Source of the DNA: JAFGBM01 sp964564915
GTDB lineage: Bacteria; Actinomycetota; Actinomycetes; Actinomycetales; Demequinaceae
Reading direction: 5' to 3'
Assembly: GCA_964564915.1 (NCBI GenBank)
Contig: CAZMCU010000031.1
Span: forward strand, 1-20,765
DNA length: 20,765 nucleotides
Shown here: piece by piece, positions 1 to 7,475 of the stretch
Numbering within the stretch: position 1 is the stretch's first letter
How the letters are laid out: each line of letters opens with the position of its first letter
Made by a program: the position numbers and the translations under genes
The notes under the pieces: generated by a model
Told to the model about the DNA's origin: nothing
The model's input: only the letters and a program-made list of their open reading frames with translations
The model's database searches: none

Positions 1-897
1 GGCGAGCGCATCCGCGAGCGCGGGCATGAGGCGCGGCCCGGTTGACCCCATCGCACGGGCCCGTTCGCGACGGTCGAAGGCCACCACCTGGACGCGGTCG
101 CCAGCGTGGGAGGCGAGGGCGGCCAGGAGCAGCGCGGCCTCGATCGAGGCGTCGAGCCGGGGGGCATCGCCCACCCTGCCAGCGGAGAGCCGCGAGGTGT
201 CGACGAGGATGAAGACCCGTCGGTCGCGTTCGGGGCGGAAGGTCTTGACGAGAACCTCGGCGCGGCGTGCCGAGGCGCGCCAATCGATGACGCGCACGTC
301 GTCGCCGATGACGTATTCACGGAGCGAATCGAACTCGCTTCCCGCGCCGCGGAGGTTGACGGCCGCGCGCCCGTCGATCTCGTGGAGCCTCGCGAGACGG
401 GAGGGAAGGTGCCTCCTGGACGTGAACTCGGGTAACACGCGGAGTCTCTCGTTCCGGGGGATCGACCGTTGGCGTCCTCCCAACCTCAGGGGGCCCTCGA
501 GGCGCAGGGTGACGTCCCCGGCGTGGCGATCTCCCCGTCGAGTGGGGAGGAGCGGTGTGGTGAATTTGGCGGTTTGCATCGCTCCGAGGTCGAAGCGGTG
601 GCGGTTATCCGTCGCGCCAGCCGACGGCTCCCAGGCATCCCTCAGCGCCCCGCGAACGCGGCGAACTCCGAGGTTGGCAACGGTCACCGTTACCGCACAG
701 CGCTCGGATAGGCGCACCGACCGAGGGACAACACTTCTCACCCCGACGCTCGTGACGGTGGGGGCCATCCATGCGTCGAGCAGGGCAAGGAGGATGGTCC
801 CCGTGACCCACACCCACGCCATGAGGCGATCGTGGGTGAGGAACGTCGGCACGGCGCCCAGCGCCGCGAGCAGGGCCGTCCAGCCGGTGATGTACAC
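1..897 (-). CDS. DUF58 domain protein (partial, 3' end off the left edge)
   Basis: The reading frame starts with GTG at 897 and stays open to base 1, giving 299 residues and no stop, so the C-terminus is missing. Two hydrophobic segments lie at about residues 4-20 and 26-42. The DUF58 signature follows: GSEFDSLREYVIGDD at 186-200, then VRVIDWRASARR, and a von Willebrand A-like strand ending VDTSR at 232-236. DUF58 proteins are typically encoded with MoxR AAA+ ATPases and are thought to act with them as chaperone-like partners, often at the envelope; substrates are mostly unknown. The start lies one codon after the MoxR stop (TAG CGC GTG) in the same frame, so translational coupling is likely. 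The ribosome site is weak. The family assignment is firm, and the role is inferred from the family. Confidence 0.9.
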   Translation of the reverse strand, partial: MYITGWTALLAALGAVPTFLTHDRLMAWVWVTGTILLALLDAWMAPTVTSVGVRSVVPRSVRLSERCAVTVTVANLGVRRVRGALRDAWEPSAGATDNRHRFDLGAMQTAKFTTPLLPTRRGDRHAGDVTLRLEGPLRLGGRQRSIPRNERLRVLPEFTSRRHLPSRLARLHEIDGRAAVNLRGAGSEFDSLREYVIGDDVRVIDWRASARRAEVLVKTFRPERDRRVFILVDTSRLSAGRVGDAPRLDASIEAALLLAALASHAGDRVQVVAFDRRERARAMGSTGPRLMPALADALA

Positions 898-900
898 GCG

Positions 901-1908
901 CTACCTTGGCACCGGCACCGTTGCCAGCACGGAGTCGAGAACGGTTGCCGTGGTCACCCCTTCGAGTTCGGCCTCCGCGCGAACCTGCATGCGGTGGATG
1001 AGCGTCGGCGCGGCGAGGGCTTTGACATCGTCAGGCGAAACGAAATCCTTTCCCCGAAGCCACGCCCACGCCCGCGAGGTCGCGGCGAGGGCGGTCGCCC
1101 CCCGAGGCGAGACCCCGAGCGAGATCGAGGGAGACTCACGCGTCGCGCGACACACATCGACGATGTAGCCGAGCACGTCCGCGGAGATGTCCACCTTCGC
1201 CAGCTCCGTTCGTCCCTTCTCGATGTCGGCGGGCTTGGCCACGGGCTTGAGCCCCGCCGCCTTGAGGTCCCGCGGGTTGAACCCGTCGGCATGGCGCCGG
1301 AGGATTTCCGTCTCCGCCTCTCGCTCGGGAAGCGGGACCGTGAGTTTGAGGAGGAAGCGGTCGAGTTGGGCCTCGGGCAACGGGTAGGTGCCTTCGTACT
1401 CGACGGGGTTCTGGGTCGCGATCACGAGGAAGGGTTCCGGTAGGGGTCGGGCGACCCCGTCGCTCGTCACCTGACGTTCCTCCATGGCCTCAAGGAGGGA
1501 AGCTTGGGTCTTGGGGGGTGTCCTGTTGATCTCATCCGCCAGCATGAGGTTGGTGAAGACGGGCCCCTCGCGGAAGGAGAAGGCGGCGGTGCGGGCGTCG
1601 TAGACGAGCGAACCCGTGACGTCCCCCGGCATGAGGTCGGGGGTGAACTGAACGCGTTTGAAGTCGAGGTTGAGGGAAGCGGCGAGTGCGCGAACGAGAA
1701 GCGTCTTCGCCACGCCGGGAACGCCCTCGAGGAGCACGTGCCCGCGGCACAGGAGGGCGATGACGAGTCCGGATACGGCGGCGTCCTGTCCGACGACAGC
1801 CTTCCCCACCTCGGTCCTGACGCTGGCGAGAGAGGCGCGCGCGGCGTCACCGGCCGAGGCGGTTCGGGTGGGTTGCGGTTCGCCGGGGGGCGGGGTGGTT
1901 TCGGTCAC
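901..1908 (-). CDS. MoxR-family AAA+ ATPase
   Basis: The product has 335 residues, normal for MoxR. A Walker A loop GVPGVAKT lies at 62-69, Walker B LMLADEINR at 121-129, a sensor-like ATQNP follows, and then PEAQLDRFLLKL, characteristic of the MoxR subfamily. MoxR ATPases use ATP hydrolysis to remodel or activate partner proteins, commonly DUF58 or VWA-domain proteins encoded next door, as here. The chosen GTG at 1908 overlaps the DUF4350 stop in GTGA and is preceded by a good ribosome site (GGAGAAAGAGG). The frame is open further upstream to 2286, but that part lies antiparallel-frame within DUF4350 and does not look like protein sequence. The identity is secure. The substrate is not visible in the sequence. 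Confidence 0.95.
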   Translation of the reverse strand: MTETTPPPGEPQPTRTASAGDAARASLASVRTEVGKAVVGQDAAVSGLVIALLCRGHVLLEGVPGVAKTLLVRALAASLNLDFKRVQFTPDLMPGDVTGSLVYDARTAAFSFREGPVFTNLMLADEINRTPPKTQASLLEAMEERQVTSDGVARPLPEPFLVIATQNPVEYEGTYPLPEAQLDRFLLKLTVPLPEREAETEILRRHADGFNPRDLKAAGLKPVAKPADIEKGRTELAKVDISADVLGYIVDVCRATRESPSISLGVSPRGATALAATSRAWAWLRGKDFVSPDDVKALAAPTLIHRMQVRAEAELEGVTTATVLDSVLATVPVPR

Positions 1909-3194
1909 GGTCGGTGTACCTCTTTCTCCAGGGCGTCGAGTTCTTTCACCAGGTCCATCATGGCGGCTTCCGACGGCGGGGGTGGGCCATAGAGGAGTCT
2001 TTCGATGCCGGGTGCGTCTCGTCCGCTGGCCCGCGCGATCGCCCCGATGAGGGCGGGGGCGTCCGCCGAACGCGGGACTCCGAGTCTGCGCCCCATGCGC
2101 TCGGCCGCGGCCGCCCGAAGCGCCGCGGAGGCGCGACCGGAAGCGTGAGCCTTGCGATAGAGGCGTCCCCGCCCCCTCGTGGACTCCGACGCGTGCACGA
2201 CGACGGGAAGGGGTTCCGGAACGAGGCGACCCATGCGTCGTCCCTTCCAGAGGGCCGCGACCAGTCCGGCGAGAGCGAGGGCCCACAGCGCGTCGACCGT
2301 CCCCGTCGGAAGGAAATCGGGGGAGATGGAAACACTATCGGGAACGGGCCCCGTCCCGGGGCCGGAACTGGAACCGGGAAAGACCAGCACAGAGGTGTCG
2401 TCGAGGGCTCGGAGGTACCAGGCAACGTTGGCGTGATGACCGAGGGTGCGGAAGACGAGGGCGGCGTTCCCCTCGGTCGTGAGGGACTCATTCATGGCAA
2501 GAACGGGGTCGGTGACGATCGTGATCGTCCGGCTGTCACGCTCGACGACGACGTACGCGGCAGCCCCCGTCGAGTCCGGGAAGCACGCGACCGCGCCGGA
2601 CCAATCGTCGCTTGCGATGCCCGGTCCACCGACATCGATCCGACCCGCGACCTGGGCGTCGAGGTTGTCGCACGCCGCGTCGCGGACACCTTGCTCGGTC
2701 GAGGTTTCGTAGTGAAGGTCCGCCGCGGGAAGCCAATCGTCCAGTGCGTACGTGATCGCGAGGCTCGACCCGAGGAAGACGATGTCTCCGGGGTACTCGA
2801 GGATCGACTCCAGTTGGTCGTGGAGAAGCGTGCTGGGAAGGGTGATGACGAGGGTCGTGTTCGAGGGGTCCCCGATTCGCGCCCGCTCCAAGTAGTCGAA
2901 CTCGTGAAGGCGGACTCCCTGGTCGCGGAGGATCTCCGCGGTAGCCATCGCGCCCGTTGGGTTGGGGTTGAGCGTCGAGAGTGCTTCCGCCGATTCGGGA
3001 CTCGCGGTGTGGACGGCAAGGGCCATGATCGCGACGAAACCACTCACCCCAACGATCCACCACCGCGCCCGCCAGGCACGGGTGCGAAGGGGCGGCCGAG
3101 CCTCCGCCGTCGTGAAGCCTTCGCGTTGGGCAGCCTCGGCGGTTGACTCGGTAGTCGCGGTCGACGCGGCCTCGGTTGCGATCGATGCGGTCAC
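1905..3194 (-). CDS. DUF4350 domain membrane protein
   Basis: This 429-residue protein has a Thr/Ala/Glu-rich cytoplasmic tail of about 40 residues, a membrane helix at about 44-63, a large domain, and a second helix near residues 303-318 followed by a basic tail. The first domain contains NPNPTGAMATAEILRDQGV, typical of DUF4350, in which a periplasmic-type sensor or binding fold follows the first helix. No catalytic motif is evident. The GTG start at 3194 overlaps the DUF4129 stop in GTGA, and its own stop overlaps the MoxR start in the same way. This order (DUF4129, DUF4350, MoxR, DUF58) is common in actinobacteria, so the protein probably works in one envelope complex with its neighbours. 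Its biochemical role is unknown. Confidence 0.85.
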   Translation of the reverse strand: MTASIATEAASTATTESTAEAAQREGFTTAEARPPLRTRAWRARWWIVGVSGFVAIMALAVHTASPESAEALSTLNPNPTGAMATAEILRDQGVRLHEFDYLERARIGDPSNTTLVITLPSTLLHDQLESILEYPGDIVFLGSSLAITYALDDWLPAADLHYETSTEQGVRDAACDNLDAQVAGRIDVGGPGIASDDWSGAVACFPDSTGAAAYVVVERDSRTITIVTDPVLAMNESLTTEGNAALVFRTLGHHANVAWYLRALDDTSVLVFPGSSSGPGTGPVPDSVSISPDFLPTGTVDALWALALAGLVAALWKGRRMGRLVPEPLPVVVHASESTRGRGRLYRKAHASGRASAALRAAAAERMGRRLGVPRSADAPALIGAIARASGRDAPGIERLLYGPPPPSEAAMMDLVKELDALEKEVHRP

Positions 3195-3832
3195 CGTGGT
3201 GCCGCCGTGAGGAGGCTTCGGGGGGCAAGGAAGGCGTCGAGGTGGCGGAGCGATACGTCGTCCGCCTCGCCTACCGTCGCGTGCCCGTATCGAACGGAGT
3301 CGAAGAGCACTGCCGCATCGAGCATCGGTCCCCTGGAGTCGGGGAACCTTCTGACCGTCTCCTCCGCGGCCTCGTCCGCGGTCACCCCCGGACGGTCATC
3401 GATGAGTTCCCGCTCCTCGAGCGATCGGATGATCGCCCGAAAGCGTTCGAGGACGGCGAGGGTCCAGTTACCGTGCGCGGCGGCGTCGTCCGCGGCCTTT
3501 CGCATCTGGGCCGCCGTGCGGTGGTCGTCCTCGAAGACGGAGTGCGAGCGCCTCACCTGAAGCGAACGGCGGATGGGGCCCGCGGTGATGCGCACCAGGA
3601 GGGCGACGAGGCCGACGGCGATCCCGATGACGACGATCGCCGCGACGGGATTGCCCCCGACGTGAATGGAGAAGAACGAGAACAGGTCGTCGATCCGGTC
3701 CCCGATCCACTTCAGTACCCGCTCCGACCATGACAGCCCGTGCTCCTGGTAGGGGCCTTTAGCGAGTTCGTGGATCGCCCATTCCCGCGCGGTATCGGCG
3801 TCCGGCTGAACGGGAATGTCGTCGACCACCAC
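3191..3832 (-). CDS. DUF4129 domain membrane protein
   Basis: This 213-residue protein has one clear membrane helix at about 62-82 (VAAIVVIGIAVGLVALLV), preceded by an amphipathic region with SWSERVLKWIGDRID. A C-terminal cytoplasmic helical domain contains AVLERFRAIIRSLEERELID, a typical DUF4129 pattern, and ends with TADEAAEETVRRFP. The GTG start at 3832 directly abuts the TAG stop of the upstream membrane protein gene in the sequence left of the N run (TAG at 3833-3835). That stop belongs to the same sequence seen again at 3988-3990. The gene is therefore complete despite the adjacent assembly gap. DUF4129 is sometimes found fused to transglutaminase-like proteins, but here it stands alone. 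Function is unknown beyond association with the MoxR/DUF58 operon. Confidence 0.85.
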   Translation of the reverse strand: MVVDDIPVQPDADTAREWAIHELAKGPYQEHGLSWSERVLKWIGDRIDDLFSFFSIHVGGNPVAAIVVIGIAVGLVALLVRITAGPIRRSLQVRRSHSVFEDDHRTAAQMRKAADDAAAHGNWTLAVLERFRAIIRSLEERELIDDRPGVTADEAAEETVRRFPDSRGPMLDAAVLFDSVRYGHATVGEADDVSLRHLDAFLAPRSLLTAAPR

Positions 3833-3874
3833 CTATCGCCTCGCCGCTGCCTCTGCCGCTCGCGCAAGGTCGAC
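3820..3874. repeat. Left copy of a 55-base duplicate flanking the N run
   Basis: This segment is identical, base for base, to 3975-4029. It holds the last codons and TAG stop of the upstream membrane protein and the GTG start of the DUF4129 gene. An exact 55-base match ending precisely at both edges of a gap is what overlapping contig ends look like when contigs are joined without being merged. It is very probably an assembly artefact and not a biological repeat. Confidence 0.95.
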
Positions 3875-3974
3875 NNNNNNNNNNNNNNNNNNNNNNNNNN
3901 NNNNNNNNNNNNNNNNNNNNNNNNNNNNNNNNNNNNNNNNNNNNNNNNNNNNNNNNNNNNNNNNNNNNNNNNNN
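3875..3974. other. Assembly gap of exactly 100 N, probably spurious
   Basis: There are 100 consecutive N, a conventional default for a gap of unknown size. Both flanks carry the same 55 bases. If the two flanks are overlapped, the membrane protein stop codon and the DUF4129 start codon become adjacent and no gene is interrupted. The likely true sequence therefore lacks the N run and one of the two copies. Confidence 0.9.
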
Positions 3975-4029
3975 CGTCGACCACCACCTATCGCCTCGCC
4001 GCTGCCTCTGCCGCTCGCGCAAGGTCGAC
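3975..4029. repeat. Right copy of the 55-base duplicate flanking the N run
   Basis: Identical to 3820-3874. It encodes the C-terminal residues and stop of the membrane protein gene that begins at 5082. See the left copy for interpretation. Confidence 0.95.
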
Positions 4030-5082
4030 GTCGAAGCCCTCGTTCCTGATTCTCAGGTCCACGTACATCAGGGTGGTGACCGTGCCCACGAACGCGTAAC
4101 TCAGGATCACCGAGATGAGGGTGGTGAACCAGAAGGAGATCATCAGGACCACGGCGAACTCGCCGATGTTCGGGGAGGATCCCACCGCAGCGCCGATCAG
4201 GGTCTCCGCGAGGGCGCTCACGACCTGCGTAATGATCCCCACGACGAGCTGAATGACGAGGATGCTTCCCGTGAGGCGCCAAGCGTTCCCTTTGACGAGG
4301 GAGTAGGCCCTCCCGAGGGCCGCGGATGCCTTGGACCGCTCGAGGACGACGATGGCGATGGCCACGTAGACGATCACCGTGCCCATGATGGCGAAGGGAA
4401 TCATCCCGATCATGATGAGGATGGCGAGGGCCTCGGCCCCACCAGCGCTAAGCCCAACAGCGATGAGGGTGATCCCGAGGATTCCCCCCACCGCGATCAA
4501 GCCAACGAGCACGTAGAGCAGGAGAACCTGGGGAATTCGCGGCCTCGCGATCGCCCATGCTTGCGAGAGCGTCAGCCGCTGACCGAGGATCCCGCGGGAG
4601 ACCCCGGGAATGACGAAAACCCGCGCGGCGACGTCGGCCAGGATGAGAACGAGGCCAGCGATGGCGATCGCCAGGAGTGTCTGACCCGACGGCATATAGG
4701 GATCGTGGCCATAGACGAAAACGCGATACCAGTCGTTGGCTAAAAGCCACACCGCGACGCCGATGGGGGCGAGGGTGACGAGCATGCACAAAAGTGGGCC
4801 GCCGATGATGGCGGGGCGATTGAGTTGGATGGCCTTCATGGGGAGGCTGATGAAGTCACCGAGTTGAAGGGGCCGGAGGGGCATGAATCCCGGTTGCCAC
4901 GAGCGGTAGGTGGGAATGCCCGTCGGTTGACCGCTGGGAGGGCCATATCCCGGAACTCGCGGAGCGGCGGGACCGGCCGTCGGCGACGGTGATGACCACC
5001 GTGGTGGCTCCGCTATCGGGCTTCCGGTTGGCGCTTCCCACTCGGGAACGGAGGCGTCTTCCGGCCCGTATTTCTCCGTCAT
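3988..5082 (-). CDS. Polytopic membrane protein, glycerophosphodiester phosphodiesterase membrane-domain-like
   Basis: This protein has 364 residues. A proline-, glycine- and serine-rich cytoplasmic N-terminus (1-65) is followed by PLRPLQLGDFISLPMKAIQLNRP, an entry motif I associate with actinobacterial proteins carrying the membrane domain of glycerophosphoryl diester phosphodiesterases. About six membrane segments follow, near 91-116, 134-160, 185-212, 218-247, 271-297 and 309-343. RAYSLVKGNAWRLTG at about 258-272 is typical of this family. No phosphodiesterase catalytic domain is present, so an enzymatic role is unlikely. The ATG at 5082 has a strong ribosome site (AAGGGGG); longer frames would run through the divergent mtrA gene. 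It is the first gene of the minus-strand operon. Its function is unknown, and a channel, scaffold or envelope role is conjecture. Confidence 0.8.
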   Translation of the reverse strand: MTEKYGPEDASVPEWEAPTGSPIAEPPRWSSPSPTAGPAAPRVPGYGPPSGQPTGIPTYRSWQPGFMPLRPLQLGDFISLPMKAIQLNRPAIIGGPLLCMLVTLAPIGVAVWLLANDWYRVFVYGHDPYMPSGQTLLAIAIAGLVLILADVAARVFVIPGVSRGILGQRLTLSQAWAIARPRIPQVLLLYVLVGLIAVGGILGITLIAVGLSAGGAEALAILIMIGMIPFAIMGTVIVYVAIAIVVLERSKASAALGRAYSLVKGNAWRLTGSILVIQLVVGIITQVVSALAETLIGAAVGSSPNIGEFAVVLMISFWFTTLISVILSYAFVGTVTTLMYVDLRIRNEGFDVDLARAAEAAARR

Positions 5083-5131
5083 TCGCAACCCCCTTTTCGA
5101 CTGGTGCCTATCCTGCCACGAACCGGCCCAC

Positions 5132-5137
5132 CATAAT
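5132..5137 (+). promoter_or_regulatory. Possible -10 element of the mtrA promoter
   Basis: CATAAT (one base from TATAAT) ends six bases before the mtrA ATG at 5144, and no purine-rich ribosome site lies in front of that ATG. Transcription starting about seven bases after the element would begin at the start codon, giving a leaderless mRNA, a common arrangement in actinobacteria. No convincing -35 is seen. TATCCT at 5109-5114 is an alternative that would leave a short leader. The 61-base gap to the divergent gene must hold both promoters. Confidence 0.35.
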
Positions 5138-5143
5138 GGGGCC

Positions 5144-5827
5144 ATGGCCGGACGAATTCTTGTGATCGACGACGATACCGCCCTTGCCGAGATGATCGGG
5201 ATCGTGCTTCGCTCCGATGGCTTCGAGCCGATCTTCTGCGACCACGGAGATCGAGCGGTCGAGGCCTTCCGAAAGGAGAACCCGGACGTCATCCTCCTCG
5301 ACCTCATGCTCCCGGGAAAGAGCGGCATCGACGTGTGTAAGGAAATCCGGGCGGAGTCCGGTGTTCCCATCATCATGCTGACCGCGAAGTCGGACACCGT
5401 CGACGTGGTACTCGGCCTCGAATCGGGGGCGGATGACTACATTCCCAAACCCTTCAAGCCGCGCGAACTCATCGCGAGGGTACGGGCGCGCCTGCGTCGC
5501 TCGGGGGGGTCCACCCCTCCCGTCATCCACGTCGGGGACCTCGACATCGACGTCACGGGCCATCGGGTGACCCGGAATGGGGAGGCGATCCCGCTCACCC
5601 CGCTCGAATTCGATGTGCTCGTTGCCCTCGCGCGTTCGCCGGGGCAGGTGTTCACACGAGAGGTGCTTCTGGAGGACGTGTGGGGATACCGGCACGCCGC
5701 GGACATCCGGCTCGTCAACGTGCACATTCAGCGGTTGCGGGCCAAGATCGAGCACGATCCCGAGAATCCCGAGATCGTCTTGACGGTGCGGGGTGTCGGG
5801 TACAAGGCGGGCGGGCCAGGGGCGTGA
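5144..5827 (+). CDS. mtrA: Two-component response regulator MtrA
   Basis: This 227-residue OmpR/PhoB-type regulator has a receiver domain at 3-116, with an acidic pocket DDD at 9-11, phosphoacceptor Asp53 in LLDLMLPG, Thr80 in MLTAKSD and Lys102 in IPKPF. A winged-helix DNA-binding domain follows at about 130-225 (LTPLEFDVLVALA, EVLLEDVWGYRHAADIRLVNVHIQRLRAKIE). The pattern VVLGLESGADDYIPKPFKPRELIARVRARLRR is very close to actinobacterial MtrA. MtrA is the output of the MtrAB system, which controls cell division, cell-wall and replication-linked genes. It is followed by mtrB and lpqB, the diagnostic neighbours. The tmk and sahH genes found upstream of mtrA in mycobacteria are absent here; a divergent membrane operon takes their place. 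Confidence 0.96.
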   Translation: MAGRILVIDDDTALAEMIGIVLRSDGFEPIFCDHGDRAVEAFRKENPDVILLDLMLPGKSGIDVCKEIRAESGVPIIMLTAKSDTVDVVLGLESGADDYIPKPFKPRELIARVRARLRRSGGSTPPVIHVGDLDIDVTGHRVTRNGEAIPLTPLEFDVLVALARSPGQVFTREVLLEDVWGYRHAADIRLVNVHIQRLRAKIEHDPENPEIVLTVRGVGYKAGGPGA

Positions 5828-5840
5828 GGCGAGGTACCCC

Positions 5841-7475
5841 GTGAGGCGGTATGCGTCGCGGGCGGCGACGGTCGTTCGCGGTCCGGTTGGCCGCGGATGG
5901 GACCGCTGGCGGCGTTCGCTCATGCTTCGAGTGGTCACGTCGACGTTCGTGGTCGGGCTCGGGTCCGTCGTGTTTCTCGGCGCCTACCTGACCGTCCAGA
6001 TTCGCGATGGCCTGGTTGACGCTAAGGTCCAGAACATCCTTACGGAAGCCGCGCGGGACGCGGCGAGTGCGGAGACGAAGATGGACTCCGCGACCGCGCT
6101 CAGCCCGGCTGACCTTCAGCAGTTGGTCAATGACCTGGTCAACGGGCTCCGGATGGAGGGCGACGAGGATCGGCAGGTCGTCTTGCTCCAGGAGCCGGGC
6201 AATCAAGGGGCCGTACTTCTCACGGACGTCCAGTCCGACGCCGGTGCCATCACGGTCATCTCGGACGACATGAGGGCGGCGGTCGAGACGCGAGCCGAGC
6301 AGTCATGGCAATACGTGCTGACGACAACGGGGGAGCCGGGGGTCGTCGTCGGGTCACCCCTCAGGGTGCCCGTTGCGGGAGATTTCGAGTTGTACTTCGT
6401 CTATAGCCTCGCGAACGAGAACCACACCCTCGCCTTTATCCAGCGCATCCTCGGGTTGGGCGGGATCGGACTCTTCGGGCTCGTCGTCTTCATGACGTGG
6501 TCGGTGACGCTCCAGGCGGTACGTCCGGTGCGTCAGGCGGCCCGTGTGGCGTCGCGGCTCGCGGAGGGGATGCTCGACGAGCGTATGACCATCCACGGCC
6601 ACGACGAGATGGCTACCCTCGCCAGGACCTTCAACGAGATGGCGGAGAGCCTTCAACGGCAGATCACACGGATGGAGGAGATGTCCCGACTCCAGAGGAG
6701 GTTCGTCTCCGACGTCTCTCACGAGTTGCGTACCCCCCTGACGACCATCCGAATCGCGGCGGACGTCCTGCACTCGGCGAAGGACACCTTCCCTCCCGAG
6801 GTGGCTCGTTCCGCCGAACTCCTGACCATGCAACTCGATCGGTTCGAGACGCTCTTGGCCGACTTGCTGGAAATCAGCAGGATCGACGCGGGGGCAGTCG
6901 AGCTCGACTTCGAGGAAGTCGATCTGCTGGCCGTTGTACGCGATGAGGTCGAGACCATCGCGCCCGCCGCGAAAAGTGTCGGTGTCACGATTCGCTTGTG
7001 GGCGGCATCCGGCGAGCACACCGCGACCATGGACCAATCGAGAGTGGGGCGCATCGTCCGGAATCTGCTCGCGAACGCCGTCGAGTACGCCCAACGAGGA
7101 CCGGTCGATGTGCTGGTTGGGTCGAACTCGCGTGGCGTTGCCGTCGTCGTCCGCGATTATGGATTGGGAATGACGCATCAGGAGGCCGAGAGGGTCTTCG
7201 ACCGCTTCTGGCGCGCGGACGCGTCGCGTCGACGCACCATGGGAGGCACGGGGTTGGGGTTGTCGATCGCGCGGGAGGACGCTCTTCTTCACGGGGGCAA
7301 ACTCGAGGCGTGGGGAGGACCCCTACAAGGGGCGAGTTTTCGCCTCACCCTTCCGCGAAGCGGCGGGCGCTTCGGCACTCGCCCCGTTCTCCCCCTCGTT
7401 CCACACCAAGAGGATTTCGCTTCTTTGGGAAAGCGGATTCCCCTTACCCCGGCTGAAGAGAGGAGCCCCACGTGA
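5841..7475 (+). CDS. mtrB: Sensor histidine kinase MtrB
   Basis: With the chosen start the kinase has 544 residues. Membrane helices lie at about 27-54 and 201-227, enclosing an extracytoplasmic sensor domain of about 145 residues. They are followed by a HAMP linker (RPVRQAARVASRLAEGML), a dimerisation domain with the phosphoacceptor His294 in SHELRTPL, and an ATP-binding domain with N box NLLANAVEYA (408-417), DYGLGM (439-444) and GTGLGL (469-474). It autophosphorylates and passes phosphate to MtrA. The GTG at 5841 is preferred because GAGGCGAGG lies six bases upstream and it begins 13 bases after the mtrA stop. The same frame is open from a GTG at 5793 inside mtrA, which would add 16 residues. 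All kinase motifs appear intact. Confidence 0.95.
   Translation: MRRYASRAATVVRGPVGRGWDRWRRSLMLRVVTSTFVVGLGSVVFLGAYLTVQIRDGLVDAKVQNILTEAARDAASAETKMDSATALSPADLQQLVNDLVNGLRMEGDEDRQVVLLQEPGNQGAVLLTDVQSDAGAITVISDDMRAAVETRAEQSWQYVLTTTGEPGVVVGSPLRVPVAGDFELYFVYSLANENHTLAFIQRILGLGGIGLFGLVVFMTWSVTLQAVRPVRQAARVASRLAEGMLDERMTIHGHDEMATLARTFNEMAESLQRQITRMEEMSRLQRRFVSDVSHELRTPLTTIRIAADVLHSAKDTFPPEVARSAELLTMQLDRFETLLADLLEISRIDAGAVELDFEEVDLLAVVRDEVETIAPAAKSVGVTIRLWAASGEHTATMDQSRVGRIVRNLLANAVEYAQRGPVDVLVGSNSRGVAVVVRDYGLGMTHQEAERVFDRFWRADASRRRTMGGTGLGLSIAREDALLHGGKLEAWGGPLQGASFRLTLPRSGGRFGTRPVLPLVPHQEDFASLGKRIPLTPAEERSPT

Noticed and set aside
26..1168. A 380-codon plus-strand frame over the DUF58 and MoxR genes
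   Set aside because: The minus-strand frames carry clear DUF58 and MoxR signatures. The plus-strand product is Arg/Ser/Thr-rich without recognisable motifs.
3712..4282. Open frames passing through the N run
   Set aside because: They exist only because N is read as any residue and the flanks are duplicated. Both real genes end or begin cleanly at the junction.
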